From: Rhizobium terricola
Lineage (GTDB): Bacteria > Pseudomonadota > Alphaproteobacteria > Rhizobiales > Rhizobiaceae
NCBI RefSeq assembly: GCF_012927355.1
Contig: NZ_JABBGK010000006.1
Location: 124,001 to 188,000 of the forward strand
Reading direction: 5' to 3'
DNA: 64,000 nucleotides
In this document: positions 12,741-22,168 of the stretch, one piece after another
How positions within the stretch are numbered: the first letter of the stretch is position 1
Layout: the number at the start of each line of letters is the position of its first letter
Made by a program: the position numbers and the translations under genes
Notes under the pieces: generated by a model
What the model was told of the DNA's origin: nothing
Database searches by the model: none
What the model saw: the letters and a program-made list of their open reading frames with translations, nothing else

Positions 12741-13697
12741 TCAGCCCACTACATTCCTCGGAGTGCCGGCGACGAAGAGTTCGATGTTTTCGATCAGCTG
12801 GTCGGCGAGCGCCTGGATCGCCTCGCGGCTGGCCCAGGCGACGTGGGGTGTGAGGATGACGTTGGGGCGGGCGGCGATGCGCATCATCGGGCTGTCGGCG
12901 GCTGGCGGTTCGCCATCGGTGACGTCGAAGCCGGCGGCGGCGATCGGGCCGTCGTCCAGCGCCTGCTCAAGCGCCTCTTCATCGACCAGCCCGCCACGGC
13001 CGGTGTTGATCAGGATCGGCTTGCGTTCCATCAAGGCGAATTCGCGTGTCCCGATGATGCCGCGGGTCTCGGCGTTGAGCGGGCAGTGCAAGGTGATGAC
13101 GTCGGCGCGGCGCATCACTTCGTCGAACGGTGTCTGGCCGGGTTTGACTTCGTTTGAGCCCCGGCGTCCGGCGACCAGCACGGTCATGCCGAAGGCTTCG
13201 GCGATGCGGCCGACGGCCTTTCCGAGGGTGCCATTGCCGATGATGCCGAGGGTGGAGCCGCCGAGGTCGGCAATCGGGTGGTCGAAGAAGCAGAATTGCG
13301 CGGCCTGCTGCCAGCGGCCGTCGAGCACCGACTGGCGATAGGGCAGGATCGAGCGACGCAGGGCCAGCATCAGCGCAAAGGTGTGTTCCGGAACGGTGTG
13401 TTTTGCGTAATTGCGGATGTTGGAGACGGTGATGCCCTGTTCGCAGGCGGCGGCCAAGTCGACGATGTCCGTCCCGGTCGCGGCAACGGCGATCATCTTC
13501 AGCCGACTTGCGCGGCCCAGGCTCTCGCGGCGGAGCGGTGCCTTGTTGGAGATGACGATGTCGGCGTCGGCGATCCGCTCGGCAACTTCGTCCGGTGCGG
13601 TTCGATCATGAACGATCAGCTCGTGGGGAAAGGCCGGCGCGCGCAGCACGGTTTCGGGGGAAAGCGTGTCGCGGTCGAGAAAGACGATCTTCAGCAT
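12741..13697 (-). CDS. D-2-hydroxyacid dehydrogenase (glycerate dehydrogenase/hydroxypyruvate reductase-like)
   Basis: A 318-residue NAD(P)-dependent D-2-hydroxyacid dehydrogenase. The Rossmann motif GIIGNGTLGKAVGR is in the middle. The catalytic set is visible: the arginine in INTGRGGLVDE, the glutamate in DVTDGEPP and the histidine in LTPHVAWAS. The N-terminal substrate domain contains ISNKAPLRRE. Overall it resembles glycerate dehydrogenases, but substrate cannot be assigned from sequence alone. I chose ATG 13697 (MLKIVFLDRD); the frame extends upstream without a plausible start. No operon partner is evident. Confidence 0.87.
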   Translation of the reverse strand: MLKIVFLDRDTLSPETVLRAPAFPHELIVHDRTAPDEVAERIADADIVISNKAPLRRESLGRASRLKMIAVAATGTDIVDLAAACEQGITVSNIRNYAKHTVPEHTFALMLALRRSILPYRQSVLDGRWQQAAQFCFFDHPIADLGGSTLGIIGNGTLGKAVGRIAEAFGMTVLVAGRRGSNEVKPGQTPFDEVMRRADVITLHCPLNAETRGIIGTREFALMERKPILINTGRGGLVDEEALEQALDDGPIAAAGFDVTDGEPPAADSPMMRIAARPNVILTPHVAWASREAIQALADQLIENIELFVAGTPRNVVG

Positions 13698-13791
13698 GGC
13701 TAGGGGGCACTCCTCACTTCTTGAGGGTGCATTAGAAATAGGGGCGGGCGGCATGGCAAGTCCGGTTCGGGGGGCAAACGACCCGTCCCGA

Positions 13792-13824
13792 CAAAACGAA
13801 AGATGCCGGGACGAGCCCGGCATC
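13792..13824 (-). terminator. Rho-independent terminator of the rhaD-rhaI operon
   Basis: Read leftward, GATGCCGGG and CCCGGCATC form a 9-bp stem with a 5-base loop, followed by TTTCGTTTT. It lies 31 bp past the rhaI stop. Confidence 0.85.
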
Positions 13825-13854
13825 GTGATCAGGATTTTCGCGGGCGTCCGGCGA

Positions 13855-15147
13855 TCAGACGATGCCGCCGGAGCCGCCCTTGACGGCCGGGCGCTCGGAG
13901 GCGACCCGGGCGCGGTAGCCGCTGGCGCGATAGGTGGCGACCGGATCGATCGCGCCGCCGGCGCGGCGGCGGGCTTCGGCGAGGATCGCCTCGACATCGG
14001 TGCGATAGGCGCGTTTCAGGGTCTCCGTCGCCATCAGTGCGTCATTACCGTCCTGGAAGCCTTCAAGCGCTGCACGGTCGACCAGCAGGGCCTGGGCATA
14101 GGCGCGGCGGATCTCGTTGGCGCTGGAGATCAGGCTTTCGATCGGGTCGGTGACATTGTGGCTTTGGTCGATCATATGGGCCGGGTGGAAACCCTTCACG
14201 CCACGATGTTCGGCATCGACCAGCTCGTTGAAGACGAGGAACAGGCGGTAGGGCTCGACTGAGCCGGCGTCGAGGTCGTCGTCGCCGTATTTCGAGTCGT
14301 TGAAATGGAAACCGCCAAGCTTGCCGAACTGGATCAGGCGGGCAACGATCATCTCGATATTGGTGTTCGGCGCGTGATGGCCGAGGTCGACGAGGCAGAA
14401 GGCCTTTTCACCGAGCGTCTGGGCGATCAGCAGGTTCGAACCCCAGTCCTGCACGACGGTCGAATAGAAGGCCGGTTCGTACATCTTGTGTTCGGAAAAC
14501 AGCCGCCAGTCGTCGGGTAGGGCCTTGTAGATGTCGGCCATGGAGGCGAGGTAGCGCTCGAACTGACGGGTGAAGTTCGTCTGGCCGGGGAAGTTCGAAC
14601 CGTCGCCGATCCAGACAGTGAGCGCCTTCGAGCCGATCGCGTTGCCAAGCTCGATGCATTCGATGTTGTGCTCGACGGCCTGGGCGCGGGTGGCCGCATC
14701 GACGTGGCTGAGCGAGCCATATTTGTAGGAATGGGCCTGGTCGGGCGCGTCCGAGAAGGTGTTGGAGTTCATCGCGTCGAAGCCGAGGCCGAGCGCGTCG
14801 CCCTTTGCCTTGAGCTCCTTCGGATCGGCCTTGTCCCACGGAATGTGCAGCGACACGGTCGGCGTGGCGCGGGTCAGTTCGTTGATGACCGAGCAGTCTT
14901 CCAGCTTGTCGAAGATATGGCGCGGCTCGCCGAGGCCGGGGAAGCGGGCAAAGCGGGTGCCACCGGTGCCAACGCCCCAGGAGGGAACGGCAACGAAGAA
15001 TTCGGCGACCTCGCTGGTGACGGCGTCGATGTCGATGCCGGTGCGGGCGAGCTTCTCGCCGAGCGCCGCATAATCGGACTTGAGCGCGGCTGCGCGCTTT
15101 TCATTTTCGGCCGCGATGACGTCGGCGGCGACTTTCTGATCGGTCAT
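13855..15147 (-). CDS. rhaI: L-rhamnose isomerase (Pseudomonas stutzeri type)
   Basis: It converts L-rhamnose to L-rhamnulose. The 430-residue length and segments such as VPSWGVGTGGTRFARFPG, FSEHKMYEPAFYSTVVQDWG, LVDLGHHAPNTNIE and GGFHFNDSKYGDDD match the metal-dependent TIM-barrel isomerases of the P. stutzeri / rhizobial type rather than the E. coli RhaA type. The last two segments carry the expected metal-binding histidine and aspartates. ATG 15147 follows GGGGAGGAAG. It is downstream of rhaD in a two-gene operon opposite rhaR. Confidence 0.94.
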   Translation of the reverse strand: MTDQKVAADVIAAENEKRAAALKSDYAALGEKLARTGIDIDAVTSEVAEFFVAVPSWGVGTGGTRFARFPGLGEPRHIFDKLEDCSVINELTRATPTVSLHIPWDKADPKELKAKGDALGLGFDAMNSNTFSDAPDQAHSYKYGSLSHVDAATRAQAVEHNIECIELGNAIGSKALTVWIGDGSNFPGQTNFTRQFERYLASMADIYKALPDDWRLFSEHKMYEPAFYSTVVQDWGSNLLIAQTLGEKAFCLVDLGHHAPNTNIEMIVARLIQFGKLGGFHFNDSKYGDDDLDAGSVEPYRLFLVFNELVDAEHRGVKGFHPAHMIDQSHNVTDPIESLISSANEIRRAYAQALLVDRAALEGFQDGNDALMATETLKRAYRTDVEAILAEARRRAGGAIDPVATYRASGYRARVASERPAVKGGSGGIV

Positions 15148-15229
15148 TGTCTTCCTCCCCGCGCAGGTGCTTGCATCAGGACCTCGATCGGGGCGAGGGC
15201 AAGGCTGCGACTTTTTGAAAACCCGAAGG

Positions 15230-15265
15230 GCCTGCCGCCGGTCTTGGGAGACACCGGCAGCAGGC
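15230..15265 (-). terminator. Intercistronic hairpin between rhaD and rhaI (possible attenuator)
   Basis: Read leftward, outer arms GCCTGC/GCAGGC and inner arms GCCGGT/ACCGGC form about 13 pairs with one wobble and a 10-base loop. A short T run follows seven bases later. It may reduce rhaI relative to rhaD or protect the 3' end of the upstream message. Partial termination is inference. Confidence 0.4.
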
Positions 15266-15282
15266 ATTATCTCAAGCGGATG

Positions 15283-17379
15283 TCAGCGCGTGAAGCTCTG
15301 GGCGTTGCCGGCATCGACATTGATGATGTTGCCGGTCGACTTGGCCGAGAGATCGGAGGCGAGGAAGTAGATCGCTTCCGCAATGTCTTCCGGGAAGACA
15401 TTGAGCTTCAGCATCGAACGCTTGCGGTAGTGCTCCTCCAGATCGGTGACCTCGATCTTCGAGGATGCCGCCCGCTGCTCGCGCCATTCGCCGTTCCAGA
15501 TCTTGGAGCCGCGTAGAACGGCATCGGGGTTGACCGTGTTGACCCGGATGCCGGCATCCGCACCTTCCAGCGCCAGGCAGCGGGCGAGATGGATCTCGGC
15601 GGCCTTGGCGGTGCAATAGGCGGATGCGTTCGGCGAGGAGGCGAGGCCGTTCTTCGAGGCGACGAAGACGATGTTGCCGCCGATCGCCTGACGGCGGAAC
15701 AGGCGGAAAGCCTCGCGGGAGACGAGGAAATAGCCCGTCGCCAGGATGTCGATGTTCTTGTTCCACATGGCAAGCGTGGTGTCTTCGACCGGAGCGGAAG
15801 ATGCGATGCCGGCATTGGAAACGAGAATGTCGACGCCGCCGAACTCGACGCAGGCTTCCGCGAAGGTCGAGGCGACGGCCTCTTCCTTCGTCACGTCGAG
15901 AGTGACGGAGCGAACGCTGTCAGCGCCATGACGCTTGGAGAAGTCGGCCATCGTGTCGGCGAGCGCATTGGCGTCGATGTCGGCGAGCACCACGCAGGCG
16001 CCTTCGGACATCAGGCGTTCGGCCGTTGCCCGGCCGATACCGCCGGCGCCACCGGTGACGAAGGCCACGCGGCCGGCGAGCGATTTCGGCTTCGGCATGC
16101 GCTGGAGCTTGGCTTCCTCGAGCAGCCAGTATTCGATGTCGAAGGCTTCCTGTTCGGGCAGGCCCTGATATTCGGAAACCGTCGAGGCACCCTTCATGAC
16201 GTTGATGGCGTTGACGTAGAATTCGCCGGCGATGCGGGCGGTCGCCTTGTCCTTGGCGAAGGACAGCATGCCGACGCCGGGCACGAGGAAAATGACCGGG
16301 TTCGGGTCACGCATCTTCGGCGAATTGGCGTGCTTGCAGGTCTCGTAATAGCGCGTGTAGTCGGCGCGGTAGTCTTCGAGCGCCTTGTCGAGGCCGGCGA
16401 TCACGGCATCGGCATCGGGCTTCGCCGGATCGAAATCGACGATCAGCGGACGGATCTTGGTGCGCAGGAAGTGGTCGGGGCAGGACGTGCCGAGGGCGCC
16501 GAGCGCCTGCAGGTCCTTTGAATTGACGAATTCAAGTACGGCGGTCTGGTCGTCGAAGTGGCCGAGCTTGCGCTCAGTCTTGCCGATCCGGCCACGGATT
16601 TCCGGCATCAGCTTCGCGGCGATCGCGCGGCGTTCGGCTTCCGGCAGGCTCTTGGCGACGGCACCGCCGAAGATCGTCTTGCCTTCGGTTTCCTTCGCGA
16701 ACCACTCGATCGCCTTGTTGATGATCTCGAGCGTCAGCAGGTAGCATTCCTTGGCGTCGTTCGCCCAGGTGAACAAGCCGTGGCTTTCCAGCACGACGCC
16801 CTTGGCGGTCGGGTTTGCCTTGACGAAAGCTTCGAGATCGAGGCCGAGCTGGAAGCCGGGACGGCGCCAGGGCAGCCAGCCGATGTCGGCGCCGAAGATC
16901 CGTTGCGTCAGTTCCTTGGAGTTCTTCGATGCGGCGATCGCGATGATCGCGTCCGGATGCATGTGGTCGACATGGGTGAACGGCACGAAACCGTGCAGCG
17001 GCGTGTCGATCGAGGCGGCACGCGGGTTCAGGTTGAAGGTGCAGTGGGGCAGGAAGCCGACCATGCGGTCCTCGTCCTCGACGCCCTTGTAAAGGGTCTT
17101 CAGCGCCTCGAGCTTGTCCATGTAGAGGGTGGAGAAACCGTCGAGCTTGATGGTGCCGACGTCGCCGCCGGAACCCTTGACCCACATGACGCGGACCTTT
17201 TCGCCGGTGAGCGGATCGGTTTCGAGCACTTTCGCGGAGGTGTTGCCGCCACCGTAATTGGTGATGCGCTTGTCGGCGCCCAAGAGATTGGAGCGGTAGA
17301 GCAGCTTGCCCGGCTCATCGAGCTTTGCGGCGTAAGCGTCGTCCCAACGGTTTTCGAGAAGGCGGGTTTGGCCCGTCAT
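15283..17379 (-). CDS. rhaD: Bifunctional rhamnulose-1-phosphate aldolase / short-chain dehydrogenase
   Basis: A 698-residue fusion. Residues 1 to about 430 are a class II aldolase domain (zinc histidines in HVDHMHPD and ESHGLFTW) expected to split rhamnulose-1-phosphate into dihydroxyacetone phosphate and L-lactaldehyde. From about residue 437 a short-chain dehydrogenase follows (GRVAFVTGGAGGIGRA, SNAGIAS, catalytic YCTAK) that would oxidise or reduce the lactaldehyde, so product is passed on within one chain. This fusion is known for rhizobial RhaD. It heads the leftward operon with rhaI and is divergent from rhaR. Confidence 0.95.
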   Translation of the reverse strand: MTGQTRLLENRWDDAYAAKLDEPGKLLYRSNLLGADKRITNYGGGNTSAKVLETDPLTGEKVRVMWVKGSGGDVGTIKLDGFSTLYMDKLEALKTLYKGVEDEDRMVGFLPHCTFNLNPRAASIDTPLHGFVPFTHVDHMHPDAIIAIAASKNSKELTQRIFGADIGWLPWRRPGFQLGLDLEAFVKANPTAKGVVLESHGLFTWANDAKECYLLTLEIINKAIEWFAKETEGKTIFGGAVAKSLPEAERRAIAAKLMPEIRGRIGKTERKLGHFDDQTAVLEFVNSKDLQALGALGTSCPDHFLRTKIRPLIVDFDPAKPDADAVIAGLDKALEDYRADYTRYYETCKHANSPKMRDPNPVIFLVPGVGMLSFAKDKATARIAGEFYVNAINVMKGASTVSEYQGLPEQEAFDIEYWLLEEAKLQRMPKPKSLAGRVAFVTGGAGGIGRATAERLMSEGACVVLADIDANALADTMADFSKRHGADSVRSVTLDVTKEEAVASTFAEACVEFGGVDILVSNAGIASSAPVEDTTLAMWNKNIDILATGYFLVSREAFRLFRRQAIGGNIVFVASKNGLASSPNASAYCTAKAAEIHLARCLALEGADAGIRVNTVNPDAVLRGSKIWNGEWREQRAASSKIEVTDLEEHYRKRSMLKLNVFPEDIAEAIYFLASDLSAKSTGNIINVDAGNAQSFTR

Positions 17380-17468
17380 TGCTTCCTCCCTGTGCGTGTC
17401 GATTCACGGGTTGCCGGCTGGCGACCCATCTCCTTCTGGTGCACGGTATCGCGCATCCGTCCGACGCT

Positions 17469-17541
17469 TGTCAATCAATTTCGATCACAAACATTCATTG
17501 TGCGACGCAACATTATCTTTTTTGATCGTTTGTGATTGACA
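17469..17541. promoter_or_regulatory. rhaD-rhaR divergent control region with inverted repeats
   Basis: TGTCAATCA (17469-17477) is mirrored by TGATTGACA (17533-17541). Inside these, ATCACAAAC (17484-17492) is mirrored by GTTTGTGAT (17528-17536). The second pair also overlaps the first arm on the right. Such spaced repeats are typical of DeoR-family operators, so RhaR probably binds here and controls both directions. Confidence 0.6.
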
Positions 17542-17582
17542 GCGTAAACGCAATCCGAATAAATCACGCTCAGGAGGAGCCC

Positions 17583-18395
17583 ATGCACGAACGCGAACGT
17601 CATCGCATCATATTAAGCGCGATCCAGGAAAAGCCGGTCATCACCGTGCAGGACATCGCCGAGCTGACCGAGGCTTCCGAAGCCACGATCCGCCGCGACA
17701 TCGCCGCGCTTCACGTGCAGGGAAAGCTCCGCCGGGTCCGTGGCGGTGCCGAAGCGGTGCATCCGCCGCAGCTCGGAAATCTGGCCGCACGACCGTTCCG
17801 CGTTTCGGAATCGGTCAATATCGACAAGAAACGCGCAATTGCGCGCGCCGCGGTCGATCTCTGCGAAGAAGGCGATTCGATCATCATCAACGGGGGCACG
17901 ACTACCTTCCAGATGGTGCATTTCATGTCGGCGCGCCGCCTGCAGGTCATGACCAATTCGTTCGCCATCGCCGAGCATCTGGTCAAGCATTCGAAGTGCA
18001 CCGTATCGGTGCCGGGCGGGGCGATCTACCGCGACCAGAGCCTGATCCTGTCGCCCTTCGACAACGACGCGATCCGCAATTTCTATGCGCGGCGCATCTT
18101 CATCGGCGCGCAGGGCATCAATGCGCTCGGCGTGATGGAGTCCGACGCGCTGGTGATCCAGAGCGAACAGAAGCTGGTGCGCCAGGCCGAGGAACTGATC
18201 ATCATGGTCGATTCCAGCAAGTTCTCGAAGCGCTCGAGCCTGATCCTGTGTTCGCTCGACAACGTCTCGACGATCATCACCGACGACAAGATTCCGGACG
18301 AGGCGGCCGCCATGGTCACCGACGCCGGCGTAAAGCTCATAACGGTCAAGCCGATGGCTTCGGCCGAGAAGGAGGATTCCACGTCGGTCGCGTGA
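17583..18395 (+). CDS. rhaR: DeoR-family regulator of rhamnose catabolism
   Basis: A 270-residue DeoR-type repressor. The N-terminal winged helix (ERHRIILSAIQEKP, SEATIRRDIAALHVQGKLRRVRGGAE) is followed by the sugar-phosphate sensing domain with the family motif INGGTTTFQM and LITD-like IITDDKIP near the C-terminus. It is the first gene of rhaRSTPQUK, as in Rhizobium leguminosarum. ATG 17583 follows AGGAGGAG. The inducer is probably rhamnose or a phosphorylated intermediate; this is family inference. Confidence 0.93.
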   Translation: MHERERHRIILSAIQEKPVITVQDIAELTEASEATIRRDIAALHVQGKLRRVRGGAEAVHPPQLGNLAARPFRVSESVNIDKKRAIARAAVDLCEEGDSIIINGGTTTFQMVHFMSARRLQVMTNSFAIAEHLVKHSKCTVSVPGGAIYRDQSLILSPFDNDAIRNFYARRIFIGAQGINALGVMESDALVIQSEQKLVRQAEELIIMVDSSKFSKRSSLILCSLDNVSTIITDDKIPDEAAAMVTDAGVKLITVKPMASAEKEDSTSVA

Positions 18396-18453
18396 TGTGA
18401 TCGGGCCGCGTGGGGGAGTTCAAAGCAGTCTATCAACCTGGGAGGAAGACGAA

Positions 18454-19449
18454 ATGAAACTGTCCAAGACACTGCTCGCCGGCGTGGCCTTTGCCGCCAT
18501 GGCAATGGCGTCCGCGGCCAATGCGGCCGACATGAAGATCGCACTCGTCGTCAAGTCGCTCGGCAACGGCTTCTTTGAAGCCGCCAACAAGGGCGCCGAG
18601 GAAGCCGCCAAGGAACTCGGCGGCGTCGAGATCATCTATACCGGCCCGACGACGACCACGGCCGAAGGCCAGATCGAAGTCATCAATTCGCTGATCGCCC
18701 AGGGCGTCGATGCCATCGCGATCTCGGCGAACGACCCGGATGCCGTCGTTCCGGCGCTCAAGAAGGCCGCCCAGCGTGGCATCAAGGTCATCTCGTGGGA
18801 TTCGGGCGTTGCCGCCGAAGGCCGCATCATGCACCTCAACCCGTCTTCCAACGAGCTGATCGGCAAGATGTGCCTGCAGCTCGCCGCCAACCACCTCGAA
18901 GGCGGCAAGGGCGACTTCGCCATCCTGTCGGCGACCACGACCTCGACCAACCAGAACATCTGGATCGAGGAAATGAAGAAGCAGCTCAAGGATTTCCCGG
19001 GACTCAACCTCGCCACGACCGTCTATGGTGACGACCTGGCCGACAAGAGCTACCGCGAAGCCAACGGCCTCCTGTCGTCCTCGCCGAACGTCAAGGTCAT
19101 CGTCGCTCCGACGACCGTCGGCGTTCTCGCCGCCTCGCAGGCCGTCAAGGATGCCGGCAAGATCGGCCAGGTTTATGTAACCGGCCTCGGTCTGCCGTCG
19201 GAAATGGCCGGCGCCATCAAGTCGGGCGCCACCAAGGAATTCGCCATCTGGAACCCGATCGACCTCGGTTACTCGGCCACCCAGATCGCCTATCACCTGG
19301 TAAAGGGCGACACCGACGGTGCGCCGGGCGCGGAAATCGAAGCCGGCCGCATGGGCAAGATCAAGGTCGGCGACAACGGCGAAGCCGCCATGGCCGATCC
19401 GTTCGTCTACAATTCGTCGAACATCGACGAGTTCTCGAAGATCTTCTGA
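18454..19449 (+). CDS. rhaS: Rhamnose ABC transporter, periplasmic substrate-binding protein
   Basis: A 331-residue ribose-type sugar-binding protein (periplasmic binding protein type 1 fold). Residues 1-24 are a signal peptide ending AANA, with mature start ADMKIALVVKSL. Further family features are GVDAIAISANDPDAVVPAL and VYVTGLGLPSEM. It captures rhamnose for the RhaTPQ transporter. The ATG follows GGGAGGAAG. A 128-bp hairpin repeat separates it from rhaT, which may help keep the binding protein in excess over the membrane components. Confidence 0.94.
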   Translation: MKLSKTLLAGVAFAAMAMASAANAADMKIALVVKSLGNGFFEAANKGAEEAAKELGGVEIIYTGPTTTTAEGQIEVINSLIAQGVDAIAISANDPDAVVPALKKAAQRGIKVISWDSGVAAEGRIMHLNPSSNELIGKMCLQLAANHLEGGKGDFAILSATTTSTNQNIWIEEMKKQLKDFPGLNLATTVYGDDLADKSYREANGLLSSSPNVKVIVAPTTVGVLAASQAVKDAGKIGQVYVTGLGLPSEMAGAIKSGATKEFAIWNPIDLGYSATQIAYHLVKGDTDGAPGAEIEAGRMGKIKVGDNGEAAMADPFVYNSSNIDEFSKIF

Positions 19450-19477
19450 TCCTGCATTCCCGAGTTCGGGGGCTGTT

Positions 19478-19605
19478 GCCCCTCACCCTAGCCCTCTCCC
19501 CGCACGCGGGGAGAGGGAACGTGCCCCGATGATAGGATGACGCCGTGTGGCTTGCGTCCTTCGCCCCGCTTGCGGGGAGAAGGTGCCGGCAGGCGGATGA
19601 GGGGC
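19478..19605. repeat. RIME2-like palindromic repeat, copy 2
   Basis: A 128-bp element between rhaS and rhaT with the same ends as the copy at 12550-12662 (GCCCCTCA / TGAGGGGC). It has the same two internal hairpins with cores CTCCCCGC and GCGGGGAGAAGG, and the same GTGCCGGCAGGCGGA tail. The middle segment differs in length and sequence. Confidence 0.8.
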
Positions 19606-19625
19606 TTACAGGACCTGAAAAGACC

Positions 19626-21158
19626 ATGACCGTTCAAGCCAAACCTCTCGACACCGCGCCGCTCGCCGCCGTCACGCCGATCCTCGAAATGCGTGGCATT
19701 TCGCAGATATTTCCCGGCGTGAAAGCGCTCGACGGGGTGAACATCGCGCTTTATCCCGGCCAGGTGACCGCGCTGATCGGCGAGAACGGCGCCGGCAAGT
19801 CGACGCTCGTCAAGATCCTGACCGGCATCTATCGTCCCAATGAGGGCGAGATCCTGATCGACGGCAAGCCGATCGCCTTTGCCAATGCGCAAGGCGCGAT
19901 CGACGCGGGCGTGACCGCGATCCACCAGGAAACCGTGCTGTTCGACGAACTGACCGTCGGCGAAAACATCTTTCTCGGCCACGCGCCGCGTACCCGTTTC
20001 GGGCTGATCGACTGGAAGACCATCAACCAGCGTTCCCGCCAGCTGCTGGCGGAACTCGAAAGCAATATCGATCCGACCATCCGCCTGAAGGACCTGTCGA
20101 TCGCGCAGCGCCATCTGGTCGCCATTGCCCGCGCGCTGTCGGTCGAGGCGCGCATCGTCATCATGGACGAGCCGACCGCCGCGCTGTCGCGCAAGGAAAT
20201 CGATGACCTGTTCCGCATCGTCGAAGGACTGAAGAAGCAGGGCAAGGCGATCCTGTTCATCAGCCACAAGTTCGACGAGCTTTATGAAATCGCCGAGAAC
20301 TACGCCGTCTTCCGTGACGGCAAGATGGTCGGTTCAGGCGCGCTGAAAACGACGCCGCAGGACGAAATCGTCCGGCTGATGGTCGGCCGTGACGTGCACG
20401 ACGTCTTCCCCAAGGTTGCCGTGAACATCGGCAAGACGGTTCTGTCTGTCGACGGCTATTGCCACGACACCGAGTTCCGCGACATCTCCTTCGACCTCAA
20501 GCAGGGCGAAATCCTGGGCGTCTACGGCCTGATCGGCGCCGGGCGCTCCGAGCTCTGCCAGTCGCTGTTCGGGATCACGACGCCCGCTTCCGGCCGCCTT
20601 TCGCTCGAGGGCCGCGAGATTGAGATCCGCACGCCCGCCGACGCGATCGCCGCCGGCATCGTCTATGTTCCGGAAGAACGCGGACGGCACGGCCTGGCGC
20701 TCGAAATGCCGATCTACCAGAACATGTCGCTGCCGTCGCTCGCGCGCACCTCGGCGCGCGGGTTCCTGAAGGCGATCAACGAATTCACGCTCGCCCGCAA
20801 GTATGCCGAACGGCTCGACCTGCGCGCGGCGGCCCTTTCCGTGCCGGTCGGCACGCTTTCGGGCGGCAACCAGCAGAAGGTCGTCATCGGCAAGTGGCTC
20901 GCCACCAGGCCGAAGGTCATCATTCTCGACGAGCCGACCAAGGGCATCGACATCGGCTCAAAGGCCGCCGTGCACGGCTTCATCTCGGAGCTCGCGGGCG
21001 AGGGGCTCTCGATCATCATGATCTCGTCGGAACTGCCGGAAATCCTCGGCATGTCCGACCGGGTCATGGTCATGCGCGAGGGTCTGATGGCCGGCATCTA
21101 TCCGCGCGAGGTGCTCTCCGCCGAGACGCTGGTCCGCGCGGCGACCGGCAATGGTTAA
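19626..21158 (+). CDS. rhaT: Rhamnose ABC transporter, ATP-binding protein (two ABC domains)
   Basis: A 510-residue protein with two ABC domains in tandem, as in ribose/RbsA-type importers. The first has a complete Walker A (GENGAGKST), a divergent signature LSIAQRHLVAIARAL and Walker B VIMDEPTAAL. The second has a degenerate Walker A (GLIGAGRSE), signature LSGGNQQKV and Walker B IILDEPTKGID. Degeneracy of the second Walker A is normal in this family. ATG 19626 gives the usual N-terminus; the frame extends back into the repeat, which is not coding. The ribosome site is weak. Confidence 0.94.
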   Translation: MTVQAKPLDTAPLAAVTPILEMRGISQIFPGVKALDGVNIALYPGQVTALIGENGAGKSTLVKILTGIYRPNEGEILIDGKPIAFANAQGAIDAGVTAIHQETVLFDELTVGENIFLGHAPRTRFGLIDWKTINQRSRQLLAELESNIDPTIRLKDLSIAQRHLVAIARALSVEARIVIMDEPTAALSRKEIDDLFRIVEGLKKQGKAILFISHKFDELYEIAENYAVFRDGKMVGSGALKTTPQDEIVRLMVGRDVHDVFPKVAVNIGKTVLSVDGYCHDTEFRDISFDLKQGEILGVYGLIGAGRSELCQSLFGITTPASGRLSLEGREIEIRTPADAIAAGIVYVPEERGRHGLALEMPIYQNMSLPSLARTSARGFLKAINEFTLARKYAERLDLRAAALSVPVGTLSGGNQQKVVIGKWLATRPKVIILDEPTKGIDIGSKAAVHGFISELAGEGLSIIMISSELPEILGMSDRVMVMREGLMAGIYPREVLSAETLVRAATGNG

Positions 21159-21169
21159 GGACTGAACAC

Positions 21170-22168
21170 ATGCAACGGCTTCTCAAGAACCGCGAAATCC
21201 TGCTGGCGCTGATCATCGTCGTGATGATCGCCGGTTTCTCGACGCGCGCGTCGAACTTCGCCACGCCCGGCAATCTGGCGACGATCTTCAACGACACGTC
21301 GATCCTGATCATCCTGGCGCTCGGGCAGATGACGGTCATCCTCACCAAGTCGATCGATCTTTCGGTCGCCGCCAATCTCGCCTTCACCGGCATGGCGGTC
21401 GCGATGCTCGATGCCGCCTATCCGGGGTTGCCGCTCGCACTGCTGATCGTTCTCGCGATCGGCATCGGTGCGGCCCTCGGCGCCATTAACGGCTTCCTCG
21501 TCTGGCTCCTGCAGATCCCGCCGATCGTCGTGACGCTCGGCACGCTCACCATCTATCGCGGCATGGCCTTCGTGCTGTCGGGAGGCAGCTGGGTCAACGC
21601 GCACCAGATGACGCCCGACTTCCTCGACCTGCCGCGCATCGCCGTCCTCGGCCTGCCGATCCTGTCATGGGTGGCGATCGCGATCGTCTTCCTCATCTGG
21701 TTCCTGCTGAGCCGCACGCCGTTCGGCCGATCGACCTATGCGGCGGGCGGCAATCCGACCGCCGCGGTCTATGCGGGCATCGATGTCGGCCGGGCCCGGT
21801 TCCTCGCCTTCGTGCTGTCGGGCGCGCTGGCGGGGCTCGCGGGTTATCTTTGGGTGTCGCGCTACGCGGTCGCCTATGTCGACATCGCCGCCGGCTTCGA
21901 GCTCGACAGCGTCGCGGCCAACGTCATCGGCGGCGTGTCGATCGCCGGCGGCATCGGCACCGTGATCGGCACGGTTCTCGGCGCCCTGTTCCTCGGCGTG
22001 ATCAAGAACGCGCTGCCGGTCATCGGCATCTCGCCGTTCGCCCAGATGGCGATCTCCGGCGTGGTCATCGTGCTCGCCGTCATCTTCAACGCCCGTGCCG
22101 AGGCCAAGAAGGGCCGTATCATCCTGCGCGACCGCGCAGCCAAGGACAGCCAGGAGGTGGCCGCATGA
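21170..22168 (+). CDS. rhaP: Rhamnose ABC transporter, permease 1
   Basis: A 332-residue inner-membrane permease of the ribose/xylose class (BPD_transp_2), with about eight to ten hydrophobic segments. Family motifs include [34 protein letters not shown] and [19 protein letters not shown]. The ATG at 21170 lies 11 bp after the rhaT stop. Its TGA overlaps the ATG of rhaQ by four bases, so the two permeases are probably made in equal amounts and pair in the membrane. Confidence 0.94.
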   Translation: MQRLLKNREILLALIIVVMIAGFSTRASNFATPGNLATIFNDTSILIILALGQMTVILTKSIDLSVAANLAFTGMAVAMLDAAYPGLPLALLIVLAIGIGAALGAINGFLVWLLQIPPIVVTLGTLTIYRGMAFVLSGGSWVNAHQMTPDFLDLPRIAVLGLPILSWVAIAIVFLIWFLLSRTPFGRSTYAAGGNPTAAVYAGIDVGRARFLAFVLSGALAGLAGYLWVSRYAVAYVDIAAGFELDSVAANVIGGVSIAGGIGTVIGTVLGALFLGVIKNALPVIGISPFAQMAISGVVIVLAVIFNARAEAKKGRIILRDRAAKDSQEVAA

